Part shown: positions 32,155 to 40,674 of the stretch, piece by piece
Position numbering within the stretch: position 1 is the stretch's first letter
Layout: each line of letters opens with the position of its first letter
DNA from: Candidatus Poribacteria bacterium
Lineage (GTDB): Bacteria > Poribacteria > WGA-4E > WGA-3G
DNA length: 64,000 nucleotides
Reading direction: 5' to 3'
Assembly (NCBI GenBank): GCA_958295815.1
Contig: OY282374.1
Location: forward strand, 5,050,682-5,114,681
Translations under genes and position numbers: made by a program
The notes under the pieces: generated by a model
Told to the model about the DNA's origin: nothing
Databases searched by the model: none
What the model saw: the letters and a program-made list of their open reading frames with translations, nothing else

Positions 32155-33213
32155 TCAATCTACCGGCATGGCGTGTGCAGGAATTTCCACACCCTGTTCG
32201 CTCCAGAACTTGTATGCCCCGCGGTGAAGCGGAATAACAAACGCCTTCGGACCATTTTCTATCGTCATATCTGCAGCGGCTTGATTTGTTTGGAGCATTG
32301 ACTGGTGTCCTTCTTGCGAGTAGACATGCTTTAGAAGTGCGTAAATCGTTTCTTCGCTTACTGCTTTGTTACAAATCAGGACTGTCGGCATTACAATGGT
32401 TTTCACGGGTTCAACTTTGCCTTCATAGGCACCCTCCGGCAGAGATCCAGAGAGATAGAACGGGTACTTTTCATAGAAGCCGTACTTTTTGGCAGGGGTA
32501 TCGAGATCTATCATACGGATGGATTTGATGGTCGTGAGTTGGATAACAGCACTGTTCGGAACACTGACGAGCCACTGGAATGCTTCCACCTGTCCGTCTT
32601 GGAGTGCCTCGGCAGCGGCGGTGCCACCTTTGTAAATCGGCGTAAATTCACCCCAAATACCCGCCAATTTCGACAAACGTTCTAATGTCTGGGCGGTGCC
32701 GGATCCACTCGCTCCAGAAGCGATCTTTTTACCGACGATGTCCTCAAACTGGTGGACATCACTATTTGCCAGCGTTGAAAATTGGTCGTAGGCGATAAAA
32801 AGCAGCGTCACCATACGGATATTGGTTTTCGGTCCTTCTTCTTCAAATATTTCCTGTCCATGGTAGCCGAGGTAACTTTCGGATGCAAAAACGACACCGA
32901 GTGCTTCTGGATCGTCATTCACGCGCCGCGTATTTTCGATGGAACCCGCTGAGGCTTCAACGGATATTTTTATATGGGACTCTTGGTGTGTCAAAACTTG
33001 GCTAACGCCACCCGCGAATTGTGAAAAACTACCGCCTATTACCCCACCCATGATTGAGAGCCATTCCTTCTTCTGAGGGGCGGCGTCCCCTGTTGCGGCT
33101 TTTTCACTCGATTGCTTATCGCTACACCCGTAAAAGGCAAGCAGCGCAGCTAAAGCAACGGATATGGATATATATAGTAGGTTATGATGTCCAAATTTGT
33201 CTTTTGTAAACAT
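32155..33213 (-). CDS. TAXI-family TRAP-type substrate-binding lipoprotein
   Basis: A 352-residue solute-binding protein. The signal and lipobox (LAALLAFYGC) put the lipidated Cys at residue 30. TAXI-family features are SIMGGVIGGSFSQFAGGVS, SAGSIENTRRV, VGKKIASGASGSGTAQTLE and GGTAAAEALQDGQVEAF. TAXI proteins bring small organic acids such as glutamate or 2-oxoglutarate to TRAP membrane subunits; no DctM/DctQ-type genes are adjacent. AGGAC precedes the ATG. The gene is divergent from the CsgG-like gene. Confidence 0.88.
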   Translation of the reverse strand: MFTKDKFGHHNLLYISISVALAALLAFYGCSDKQSSEKAATGDAAPQKKEWLSIMGGVIGGSFSQFAGGVSQVLTHQESHIKISVEASAGSIENTRRVNDDPEALGVVFASESYLGYHGQEIFEEEGPKTNIRMVTLLFIAYDQFSTLANSDVHQFEDIVGKKIASGASGSGTAQTLERLSKLAGIWGEFTPIYKGGTAAAEALQDGQVEAFQWLVSVPNSAVIQLTTIKSIRMIDLDTPAKKYGFYEKYPFYLSGSLPEGAYEGKVEPVKTIVMPTVLICNKAVSEETIYALLKHVYSQEGHQSMLQTNQAAADMTIENGPKAFVIPLHRGAYKFWSEQGVEIPAHAMPVD

Positions 33214-33414
33214 AAAATGTCCTATTGCGTTTGTATTTTGTATAGTAACCGGAAACGCTTCTTTTGAATATTTTAAGGAATAGTAAGTTTCTGATCAAAG
33301 TCTACACTTACAACGAAGCCGAATAACTTGTATAAATGATACCAGATATTGTATGGTGTTTCAAGTGTTTTCTGGCTTGCGTGGAAGCAAGATTTCGCGC
33401 GGGTTTGATTTTTC

Positions 33415-33443
33415 TTGATAAATGTCTAAGTAACTGTTACACT
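33415..33443 (+). promoter_or_regulatory. Candidate sigma70 promoter for the CsgG-like gene
   Basis: TTGATA, a 17-base spacer, then TACACT, 36 bases before the ATG at 33480. Sequence match only. Confidence 0.55.
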
Positions 33444-33479
33444 TAAAGTGAACGAATAAACAAGGAGGGAATAAAAAAC

Positions 33480-34748
33480 ATGAGACGTTTCTACTCACGT
33501 CTGTTATTGGTGGGATTCAGCCTGTGTTTCATTATCGGTTTTGCTGCTGTTAGCGATGCGACTACAAAAAAACGTATTGCCGTTCTCTATTTTGAGGACC
33601 ACAGTCGCTTTGATTCGCCCACCGGATGTGGTTGTATACCCAGCTTCATCGGAAATATGGTTAGCACAAAGAAACGATGGGATTTGGAAGCGGGATTTGC
33701 CAAAATGCTTAACCGGAAATTGGTGGAAACAAACGTATATGAACCGGTAAGCAAGGATGAACTCTTAGATGCTATGGCACTTATGACGCTCTCTCGGCAT
33801 AACTTAGGGAAACTGAAACAGGAACAACGCGCAACACTTGCTAAACACTTGAATGCGGATGTGCTTGTGATGGGAGATATCCGAAAGTTTAATCAGGAAC
33901 GCTTAAGGACTAACGCTTCTCGGACATTACGGGAAGGTGGACGTCAGTCGCAGCGAGGCACCGCGAGTTATATGGCTCCGGTCATTCTGCGAGGTTCTCT
34001 CCACCGTGCCACGATTATACTCAATATGAAATTTTACAATTCTTCGGGCAGTGTTGTTGCTGAACCGCGTATTTCTGCGAGTCGTGACCATTCATACGCA
34101 GGCACGAAATTCGCTTCCCTTGAGGCAAGTGTGACAGAAGAAGGGACGAACCTCACATTTGGTCAGACCCCGGACACTCGGCGAAAGAATCCGCGTCCGA
34201 TTGTCAGACCCACAGAACTGAATGAAATCCAGTTTGCCAGTGCTGAATACGATAGAACGCTTTTTGGTGTGGTAACGCATGAGGCACTCATCAAAGTCGT
34301 TTTGGCACTCCGTGATAACGTTGGACCGAATTTCATTACGCCTTGGGAATCGAAAACCGGAACTGCTAACGGAGGGGCGGAAACTCCAGCAATAAAAGCA
34401 GACGGACCTATCAAAGGGAAAATCCAATATGTGGATAATGAGGACCTTGATAAGATTTATATCAATATTGGCTCTAACAGAGACATCGCCATCAACCAAG
34501 AGTTTGCTGTCTATACCAGAGGCAAGCCGGTGCGAGATCTGGACTCTGGTGAGATCTTGACCTACCTTGAAAAGCAGGTAGCGACAGTCGCGGTTTCCGA
34601 AATCCTGAATGATAAAATTTCCGTATTCCGCGTCGTTAAAATGACAGAACCTCTCAAAATCGGCGACGTTGTTCGCACGGTTACCGCCGACTCTGACGCA
34701 TCCGAACAATCCGCTTCTGAAGCAGATGCGACTGAGGAAGAGAAATAG
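33480..34748 (+). CDS. CsgG/HfaB-like exported protein with FlgT-type C-terminal domain
   Basis: A 422-residue protein with a signal peptide (LLLVGFSLCFIIGFAAVSDA). It then has a CsgG-like domain (about 30-290): KRIAVLYFEDHS, a long PVSKDELLDAM helix and LAKHLNADVLVMGDIRKF. CsgG-family proteins form secretion or assembly complexes at the outer membrane, but several relatives are only structural. A C-terminal beta domain (about 310-400; IYINIGSNRDIAINQEFAVY) resembles FlgT_C. No csgA or csgB-like genes are nearby. AAGGAGG precedes the ATG. Confidence 0.75.
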   Translation: MRRFYSRLLLVGFSLCFIIGFAAVSDATTKKRIAVLYFEDHSRFDSPTGCGCIPSFIGNMVSTKKRWDLEAGFAKMLNRKLVETNVYEPVSKDELLDAMALMTLSRHNLGKLKQEQRATLAKHLNADVLVMGDIRKFNQERLRTNASRTLREGGRQSQRGTASYMAPVILRGSLHRATIILNMKFYNSSGSVVAEPRISASRDHSYAGTKFASLEASVTEEGTNLTFGQTPDTRRKNPRPIVRPTELNEIQFASAEYDRTLFGVVTHEALIKVVLALRDNVGPNFITPWESKTGTANGGAETPAIKADGPIKGKIQYVDNEDLDKIYINIGSNRDIAINQEFAVYTRGKPVRDLDSGEILTYLEKQVATVAVSEILNDKISVFRVVKMTEPLKIGDVVRTVTADSDASEQSASEADATEEEK

Positions 34749-34767
34749 ATTCTCAAAGGAGTGCTAT

Positions 34768-35868
34768 ATGATACGGCTCTCGACTTTTTACAGCAAGTTT
34801 TGTATCAAAGCGACATTACTTTTCTGTTTTTTGGCAGTGGGTCTCGTAATACTATTCGGGTGTGCGGATCCAAGTACACAGAAAAAGAGCGATGCTACCA
34901 GTCAGCCTTCTTCAGATACGGTGGATAAAAAGATTAAGATCGGCTTGTCCATGGATTCCTTACGTGTGGAGCGGTGGCAGAAAGATAGGGATATCTTCAT
35001 AGCTGAAGCAGAAAAACTCGGTGCCGAAGTTATTGTCCAGTCTGCTGATGGCGATGAGCGGCGACAAAATGAGCAAGCGGAGAACATGATTACACAAGGT
35101 GTGGATGTGCTTGTTGTTATTCCTAAGGATAGTGTTGCTGCTGCACAAATTGTTCAAGCCGCACATGCGGAGGGGATCAAAGTGGTCGCGTATGATCGAC
35201 TGATTCGCGAGAGTTCGCCTGATCTCTATATCTCTTTTGACAACGAACAGGTCGGGTATCTGCAAGCCGAATATCTGCTTCGTCAGAAGCCAAAGGGGGA
35301 CTATTTCCTACTCGGTGGTGCCCCAACGGACAATAATGCACAACTCCTCCGAAAAGGACAAATGCGTGCTTTGCAAACCGCAATTGATAATGGTGACATC
35401 CGGTTAGTAGCGGACGGGCAACATTGGGCGGTTAATTGGGATCCGCGCGACGCGCTCAAGAAGGCGGAACAGGTCTTGACGCAGACAAACAACCAGGTGG
35501 ATGCTGTGGTCGCCTCCAACGATGGGACGGCTGGTGGTGTTATTCAAGCACTTGAGGGGCAAAACTTGGCGGGAAGTGTCATCGTTTCGGGGCAGGATGC
35601 GGAACTCGCTGCGTGTCAACGGATTGTCAAAGGTACACAAACGATGACGGTTTACAAACCGATTCACCTCATCGCAACGAAAGCGGCACAAGCGGCTGTT
35701 GCACTTGCAAAGGGTGAAATGATCGCTGAAGCCACGCAGACTGTTAACAACGGCAAGGCTGACGTGCCATCGATACTGCTTACACCTATCCAAGTTGATA
35801 AGGCAAACCTTGATGAAATCGTCATTAAAGATGGATTTCATACACGCGAAGCTATTTTTAACTATTGA
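34768..35868 (+). CDS. Sugar ABC transporter substrate-binding lipoprotein (XylF-like)
   Basis: A 366-residue periplasmic binding protein of the ribose/xylose type. The lipobox VILFGC makes Cys32 the anchor. The ligand-binding core follows: IGLSMDSLRVERWQKDRD, DVLVVIPKDS, KVVAYDRLI, VVASNDGTAGG, VSGQDAELAA. This pattern fits XylF. AAAGGAG supports the ATG at 34768. The usual XylG ATPase and XylH permease are absent; the next gene is an unrelated peptide-type permease. The CsgG-like gene lies 19 bases upstream, so they are probably co-transcribed. Confidence 0.85.
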   Translation: MIRLSTFYSKFCIKATLLFCFLAVGLVILFGCADPSTQKKSDATSQPSSDTVDKKIKIGLSMDSLRVERWQKDRDIFIAEAEKLGAEVIVQSADGDERRQNEQAENMITQGVDVLVVIPKDSVAAAQIVQAAHAEGIKVVAYDRLIRESSPDLYISFDNEQVGYLQAEYLLRQKPKGDYFLLGGAPTDNNAQLLRKGQMRALQTAIDNGDIRLVADGQHWAVNWDPRDALKKAEQVLTQTNNQVDAVVASNDGTAGGVIQALEGQNLAGSVIVSGQDAELAACQRIVKGTQTMTVYKPIHLIATKAAQAAVALAKGEMIAEATQTVNNGKADVPSILLTPIQVDKANLDEIVIKDGFHTREAIFNY

Positions 35869-35944
35869 ATCTGGTCACCGTTCCACAATGTAAAGCTAAG
35901 ACAAATTGTTCGCTAATCGCTTACAATTTCATTTCACGGTGGTT

Positions 35945-36122
35945 TTCGGTTAAGCCCAACCGTCTCTGTGTTATGGACGGTTTGTTAATAGTTGTCAGTT
36001 AATTTCAAACAAAGGCAAACTCTACTCTGCAGAATTTGGTTGTCCGTTATGGTTATATGGCGGTTACTACGTTTGTTCCGGTTACAAACCGCTTTTTAAC
36101 CGAAAACTGACAACCGATAACC
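35945..36122. repeat. Family A dispersed repeat, copy 5, with inverted ends
   Basis: TTAATAGTTGTCAGTT (35985-36000) is mirrored by AACTGACAACCGATAACC (36105-36122), and a GGTTTTCGGTTAAG at 35941 has its complement near 36098. The element fills the space up to eight bases before the permease start. Confidence 0.6.
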
Positions 36123-36130
36123 ATTTTAAA

Positions 36131-37303
36131 ATGCCTATTTTTTTATTGGGGATAGATACTGGGGGCATCGGCATCGGTGACCGGCTCGGTTGGGTGTGGC
36201 ACTCTGATGCTTATCAAAATATCATCATTATTGCGTGTGGAGTCGTTGTATGGTGGCTCCTTCGATACGCCTCTCAGCGGGAGTATTGGCAAAATGCTGC
36301 GAGGCAAATTCGCAGGAATCGGATTGCCATTGTCTGTCTCTTTATTCTTTTAGTATACCTTCTCATCGGTGTACTCGATAGTATTCGTTGGCGGGACCCG
36401 TTATTTACTCAAGAAGGCAGCATCACCCGAAGCGAAGATGGACGGGTTGTTTACAAGCCGAGATCACTTAGTCTCCTTGACAGACTTTGCACACCCCTTC
36501 GAGAACAGACCGAAAAGACTTATTCGGCACCCTTAGCAACTCACCTATATGCCAAAAGTACAGTCCAGACGCCTGATGGACGGACAACTCGCGAGTACCC
36601 ACCTCTTAAATATCCACGTACACATCTTTTAGGCACCGACAAAGTGGGTAGTGATGTCTTCTATCGTGCCTTAAAAGGCATCCGTACCGGACTTATCATC
36701 GGTGGATTTACCACCCTGATTGCTGTGCCTTTTGCTATATTTTTTGGGGTTGTTGCGGGGTACTTCGGTGGTCGGATAGATGATGTCGTTCAGTATGTCT
36801 ATGCTACGCTTGATTCGATTCCATTTATTCTGCTTGTTGCTGCCTTCATGCTCCTTTTCGGACAAGGATTATTCAATCTCTGTCTCATCATGGGCGTCAG
36901 TAGTTGGACAGGTCTGTGCCGTACCTTACGTGGCGAGACTTTGAAACTCCGGGAATTAGAATACGTACAAGCCGCTGAAGCCTTCGGTGTGCATCGTGGG
37001 TTCATTATTCTCAAACACCTCGTTCCGAACCTTATGCATATTGTGTTGATTACCTCTATCTTGCGGTTTAGTGGATTCGTGTTGACAGAAGCGTTGCTCA
37101 GTTATCTCCAAATCGGCGTTGATCCGACGACGGGGAGTTGGGGGAACATGATTAATACGGCGCGTTTGGAACTGGCGCGTGATCCGATTGTTTGGTGGAA
37201 TCTTGCTGCAGCGTTTGTATTTATGTTCGGGTTGGTGTTACCAGCGAATTTGTTCGGTGATGCTGTGCGAGATGCCTTGGATCCGAGGCTGAGGACGGAG
37301 TAA
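36131..37303 (+). CDS. ABC transporter permease, DppC/OppC type, without partners
   Basis: A 390-residue peptide/nickel-type permease. It has an N-terminal helix and loop (residues about 25-45), a further helix (CLFILLVYLLIGV), a long outer loop, then the BPD domain: LGTDKVGSDVFYRALKGIR, GLIIGGFTTLIAVPFAIFFG and an EAA loop (AAEAFGVHRGFIILKHLVPN). DppC-type permeases pair with DppB and two ATPases; none is nearby. There is no ribosome binding site, because a family A repeat ends eight bases before the ATG. A hairpin terminator follows. Confidence 0.85.
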   Translation: MPIFLLGIDTGGIGIGDRLGWVWHSDAYQNIIIIACGVVVWWLLRYASQREYWQNAARQIRRNRIAIVCLFILLVYLLIGVLDSIRWRDPLFTQEGSITRSEDGRVVYKPRSLSLLDRLCTPLREQTEKTYSAPLATHLYAKSTVQTPDGRTTREYPPLKYPRTHLLGTDKVGSDVFYRALKGIRTGLIIGGFTTLIAVPFAIFFGVVAGYFGGRIDDVVQYVYATLDSIPFILLVAAFMLLFGQGLFNLCLIMGVSSWTGLCRTLRGETLKLRELEYVQAAEAFGVHRGFIILKHLVPNLMHIVLITSILRFSGFVLTEALLSYLQIGVDPTTGSWGNMINTARLELARDPIVWWNLAAAFVFMFGLVLPANLFGDAVRDALDPRLRTE

Positions 37304-37330
37304 CCAAACAAATTTTCGTTTGCTTAAAAT

Positions 37331-37367
37331 CAAACAACGGACAATGCTGCCCGTTGTTTGTTTTTTT
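37331..37367 (+). terminator. Intrinsic terminator after the permease gene
   Basis: CAAACAACGG and CCGTTGTTTG form a perfect ten-base stem followed by seven or more T. Confidence 0.92.
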
Positions 37368-37383
37368 ATCTATTCTTGTGAGA

Positions 37384-37845
37384 TTACTCGTTCTCGTATT
37401 CTTTGAGGAATCCTCTGAACTCCCGACGATGTTTCTCTTCGTCAGCGAGAAGTTTGATGCAGAGGTCTTGCGTGACGTAGTCTACCCCATCGCATAGGCG
37501 GATAATCTTGTTGTATTGTTCAATCGCAGCGTTTTCGGCTTCGATAACCCCGTGGATTGATGTTACGACATCTGTTGAATCTTCGGGGGGTTGCAGCGAG
37601 GCTTGTTCAGGTTTGAAGTCGAACGAACCGGGCACTCGTCCGTCGATCTCTTTGATGCGTTCGGCAAGTTCCTGTGCGTGTGTGATTTCTGTTTGGATAT
37701 CTGCTGCCAAGGATTTTTTAATTTCTTCGGCGCGGATGCCGTCTAAGTCAACGGAGATCGCCAGATAATTAATTGTAGTTTCTAACTCCATCCAGTAGAC
37801 ACGCGTCAGTTCTTTGATGACTGCATTTCTTCTTCCGTTTTTCAT
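37384..37845 (-). CDS. Ferritin-like/bacterioferritin-like protein
   Basis: A 153-residue four-helix protein. The di-iron ligands are visible: Glu in WMELETTINYLA, E-x-x-H in TEITHAQEL, Glu in IEAENAAIEQYN, and E-x-x-H in DEEKHRREF. This is a DUF-type ferritin-like bacterioferritin cousin that may store or oxidise iron, and it lies next to the iron operon. AGGAGAAG precedes the ATG. The gene ends at 37384, convergent with the permease terminator. Confidence 0.85.
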   Translation of the reverse strand: MKNGRRNAVIKELTRVYWMELETTINYLAISVDLDGIRAEEIKKSLAADIQTEITHAQELAERIKEIDGRVPGSFDFKPEQASLQPPEDSTDVVTSIHGVIEAENAAIEQYNKIIRLCDGVDYVTQDLCIKLLADEEKHRREFRGFLKEYENE

Positions 37846-38017
37846 TGTTCTTCTCCTATCGTAGATGATTACGTTATAATTAAACTGTTGATTGCCTCAA
37901 TTGGTTTACCATATGTTAAGACGGGTTTCAATCGGTTTGTGTTTCAAAAATAAGGTGGGTTGAAGTTTGCGATAGGCGAGGATGACGAATATTAAAATCC
38001 GCCCTACTCGTTCGTTC

Positions 38018-39418
38018 TTATAGTGATTCTAAAAACACAATGAGTGCATCACGTTCTGCTTTTGACATTTGTTCAACGGCTTGCCGCGATACTTCTGCCT
38101 CCCCACCGTGCCAGAGAATTGCTTCCATCAAATTTCGTGCTCTGCCGTCATGGAGAAAGTTGGTATGACCGTTAACCCTTTGGACCAAACCGATGCCCCA
38201 TAGAGGAGGTGTTCGCCATTCACTACCGCTGGCGTGGAAATCGGGACGATTGTCCGCTAATCCTGGTCCCATGTCGTGGAGCAACAGATCCGTATAGGGG
38301 TGGATCGTCTGGTTGCTGACTGAGGGCACACCCGCTAAAACGCCGGTCCTGAACGTCGGAACATGGCAACTGGCACATTGCGCTTTGGCAAAAAGTTGTT
38401 CTCCATGTTTAACTTGTGGATTATCCACGTCGCGACGCGCTGGCACCGCTAATGTCTGGACGTAGAACGTCACTACATCTAAAATCTCGTCGCTGACCTC
38501 TGGTACTGCACTGTGTTCAGTGAGTTGGGGTTGTCCCGCTGAATTTTCGGTTTGGAAGAGTGAAGTTGTTATGCCCATGTCGTCGTTATACGCTGCGGCG
38601 ACCTGTTGAAGAAGTGTCGGTTGGTTCGCCTTCCATCCGAAACGACCGAGCGTGTAACGCTGCTTAACGACATCCCACACATAATTAGGTTTCCCTGAGA
38701 TGCCATCTCCATCCACATCGGCTTCATCTGCGTAAGCGAGAATGGCTTCTTCAGGAATCGCTTCCAGCAGACCGAGTCCAAAGACGGCTGGTGCGACGCG
38801 CGGGGATACTTCAATATTTTCTGGCAGTTGCTGATAAGTTTCTGTAAGCGTATAGTTGGGATGGCGTAGGTGTACACGCGTGCCATCTGCTGTTGTCAGT
38901 GTTTGCTCGGTATAGTCAATCTTGACTTTGCCCTCTGGGGTTGCGTTAACAATGGAGCGATTGTTAAGTTGTGTGCCGAAGCCCGGCACTGGAGTTGGTG
39001 GTTTTCCAACTCCCGAATCCTCCATCTTTGGAAGACTGAGTCTGAAGAGCAGAGACACAAGTCCTTCGTTAGCACCCGGGGGTCGTCCACGACCATCACG
39101 AGAATGACAGTTGATGCACGAGACATTGTTGTATATGGGTCCTAATCCAGGGTTTACGACTGCAGGTGCCGTGACAAAAACGGCTTCAAACTCAACATCG
39201 CCTTCCAGATGTTTTGCAAGTGCTGCTGTAGAAAGATTAGGAGCGGGGATTGAAAAGGCGTGACTTGAGGCGTCAAAGACAGTCGTCTCGCCCCCGGAAA
39301 TTTCACTCGTCGAAAATATAGGTATTGATTCTACTGTCACAGGGGACTCGGAGTCGCATGCGCTCAGTAGAATCAAGGCTAAAAGGGTTACTGATAGTAA
39401 ACTATGAAAGTATTTCAT
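38018..39418 (-). CDS. Di-haem oxidoreductase-like lipoprotein (DHOR family)
   Basis: A 466-residue protein with lipobox LLSAC (Cys21). CxxCH haem-binding motifs are at 101-105 (CINCHSRDG) and about residues 345-360 (CASCHVPTF). Further DHOR features are GLGPIYNNVSC, GFGTQLNNRSI and HDMGPGLADNRPD; the family also keeps LWGIG and LHDGRARNL. DHOR genes are commonly neighbours of imelysin and take part in iron uptake. The start is ambiguous (ATG 39418 or GTG 39427); the leader is a dispersed repeat. It is the last gene of the iron operon. Confidence 0.9.
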   Translation of the reverse strand: MKYFHSLLSVTLLALILLSACDSESPVTVESIPIFSTSEISGGETTVFDASSHAFSIPAPNLSTAALAKHLEGDVEFEAVFVTAPAVVNPGLGPIYNNVSCINCHSRDGRGRPPGANEGLVSLLFRLSLPKMEDSGVGKPPTPVPGFGTQLNNRSIVNATPEGKVKIDYTEQTLTTADGTRVHLRHPNYTLTETYQQLPENIEVSPRVAPAVFGLGLLEAIPEEAILAYADEADVDGDGISGKPNYVWDVVKQRYTLGRFGWKANQPTLLQQVAAAYNDDMGITTSLFQTENSAGQPQLTEHSAVPEVSDEILDVVTFYVQTLAVPARRDVDNPQVKHGEQLFAKAQCASCHVPTFRTGVLAGVPSVSNQTIHPYTDLLLHDMGPGLADNRPDFHASGSEWRTPPLWGIGLVQRVNGHTNFLHDGRARNLMEAILWHGGEAEVSRQAVEQMSKAERDALIVFLESL

Positions 39419-39423
39419 CTTTC

Positions 39424-39463
39424 GCACCGGAACGGCACGACGGAGCGTGCCTACTACTTTCTA
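39424..39463. repeat. Family B hairpin between imelysin and DHOR genes
   Basis: Minus-strand TAGTAGGCACGCTCCGTCGT then GCC: a GGCACG/CGTGCC hairpin that begins right after the imelysin stop. It is related to the repeat between thiS and thiO. Confidence 0.6.
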
Positions 39464-40549
39464 ATTAAACTCACTCGATTGGATGAGCGGGAGTATATCT
39501 TGTTCAAGTGTCTGTTGAACCTTGCTGACGGCATCGATTGCAGCTTGGACAGCACCACGGTTTACAGTAATGGAATCGCGGAAAGGATCTGGGATTGCCC
39601 CTATAGCGTCAATAGCTGCTTGGACTTCTTGCTGGAAACGGGAATCCAATGCAGCGTCTTTACCGCTCACGAAATCGTTGAGTCCTTGTCCATCATTCAT
39701 GAATTTCCCCATGTAGACGTTTTGAATCCCTCGGATATTGTCTTGGAAATCCGAGATGGAGTTGAAACTAAACTGGGATTCAACAAGGGTTGTATCGGAT
39801 TCGTTGTAAGGGTCAGATATTTTACCGTTCGCTACCTCATCGGCGATGGTTATCATACCGTTGACCATTTCTTGTACTGCTGCACTCTGCGACGGATAAA
39901 TAGCACTTCCCGTACCGGCTTGTGCAACTGCACTGCTGAAATTTTCACCTTCTGGTGACCACGCCAAACGTAGTTGTGAGGTACTCGCTTTGAGATTTTC
40001 TGTCGTCGAAACGAGATACTCCAGTTCACGGGCAGTTATATCCGATGCTTTACGTTGGTTGCCGTCGCGGAACAGTAGAAACTCAATTGTGTGAAATCCT
40101 TTCTGAGTATCTTCTAATCCACTGACGAAGTCCACCGTTAGTGTGTCACCACTGTCCAAAACAGACTGTAGATTGACATGATCGACGGGCCAACTATCCA
40201 GTGCTGGATCAAGTCCTTGTGTGTCAACGGGTCCGAAGAGGAATGATTCGCTCTGTTCCCACGGTTTTCGGGTGGCTTTCCACGCTTGTTGTGCTTTCTC
40301 CAGATTTGCCTGCGAGGGGGCCGATTCCAGTGCCTTGACGGCTGCTAACAAGTCACCGGCTTTATTATCCAGATCGGTATATGTGGCTAACACGACGGTA
40401 TTGGCAAAGTCGTTGAGCATCGTGCTTGCATCAAAAGTTTCACCAGATACTTCCTGTTCATCTGTTACATCATCGCCTCCACAGCCAACAACAAAAGCGG
40501 ATGTGAGTAATAAACAACAGAATAGGGTCCAAATCTTATAGAGCTTCAT
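39461..40549 (-). CDS. Imelysin-family (peptidase M75) iron-uptake lipoprotein
   Basis: A 362-residue protein with lipobox AFVVGC (Cys23). The GxHxxE motif GFHTIE is at 151-156, the conserved site of imelysins (IrpA/EfeO-like), and the DPALDSWPVDH block is also present. Imelysin proteins bind iron or haem at the surface or in the periplasm. AAATGGAG precedes the ATG at 40549. It follows the porin-like gene, with a family A repeat between, and is followed by the di-haem gene. The operon is behind two Fur-like boxes. Confidence 0.92.
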   Translation of the reverse strand: MKLYKIWTLFCCLLLTSAFVVGCGGDDVTDEQEVSGETFDASTMLNDFANTVVLATYTDLDNKAGDLLAAVKALESAPSQANLEKAQQAWKATRKPWEQSESFLFGPVDTQGLDPALDSWPVDHVNLQSVLDSGDTLTVDFVSGLEDTQKGFHTIEFLLFRDGNQRKASDITARELEYLVSTTENLKASTSQLRLAWSPEGENFSSAVAQAGTGSAIYPSQSAAVQEMVNGMITIADEVANGKISDPYNESDTTLVESQFSFNSISDFQDNIRGIQNVYMGKFMNDGQGLNDFVSGKDAALDSRFQQEVQAAIDAIGAIPDPFRDSITVNRGAVQAAIDAVSKVQQTLEQDILPLIQSSEFN

Positions 40550-40572
40550 AAAAATCTCCATTTTTGTATTCG

Positions 40573-40669
40573 TTATCGGTTGTTGGTTATCAGTGTTCAG
40601 TTAAAAGGTATCTCTGGTTGAGGGAGAACTCTCTTTTTGCTTTTAAAGTACTGAAGACTGATGATTATC
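40573..40669. repeat. Family A dispersed repeat, copy 6
   Basis: GTTGTTGGTTATCAGTGTTC then AGTTAAAAGGTATCTC at the left, and CTGAAGACTGATGATTATC at the right. It sits between the imelysin start and the porin stop, inside the operon. Confidence 0.65.
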
Positions 40670-40674
40670 TTTTG

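Noticed and set aside
34092..34709. Reverse-strand frame of 205 codons over the CsgG-like gene
   Set aside because: Shadow frame; the + strand protein has a signal peptide, a strong binding site and family motifs.
33480..34748. Curli secretion locus
   Set aside because: Only a CsgG-like domain is present; no csgA, csgB, csgE or csgF-like genes are nearby.
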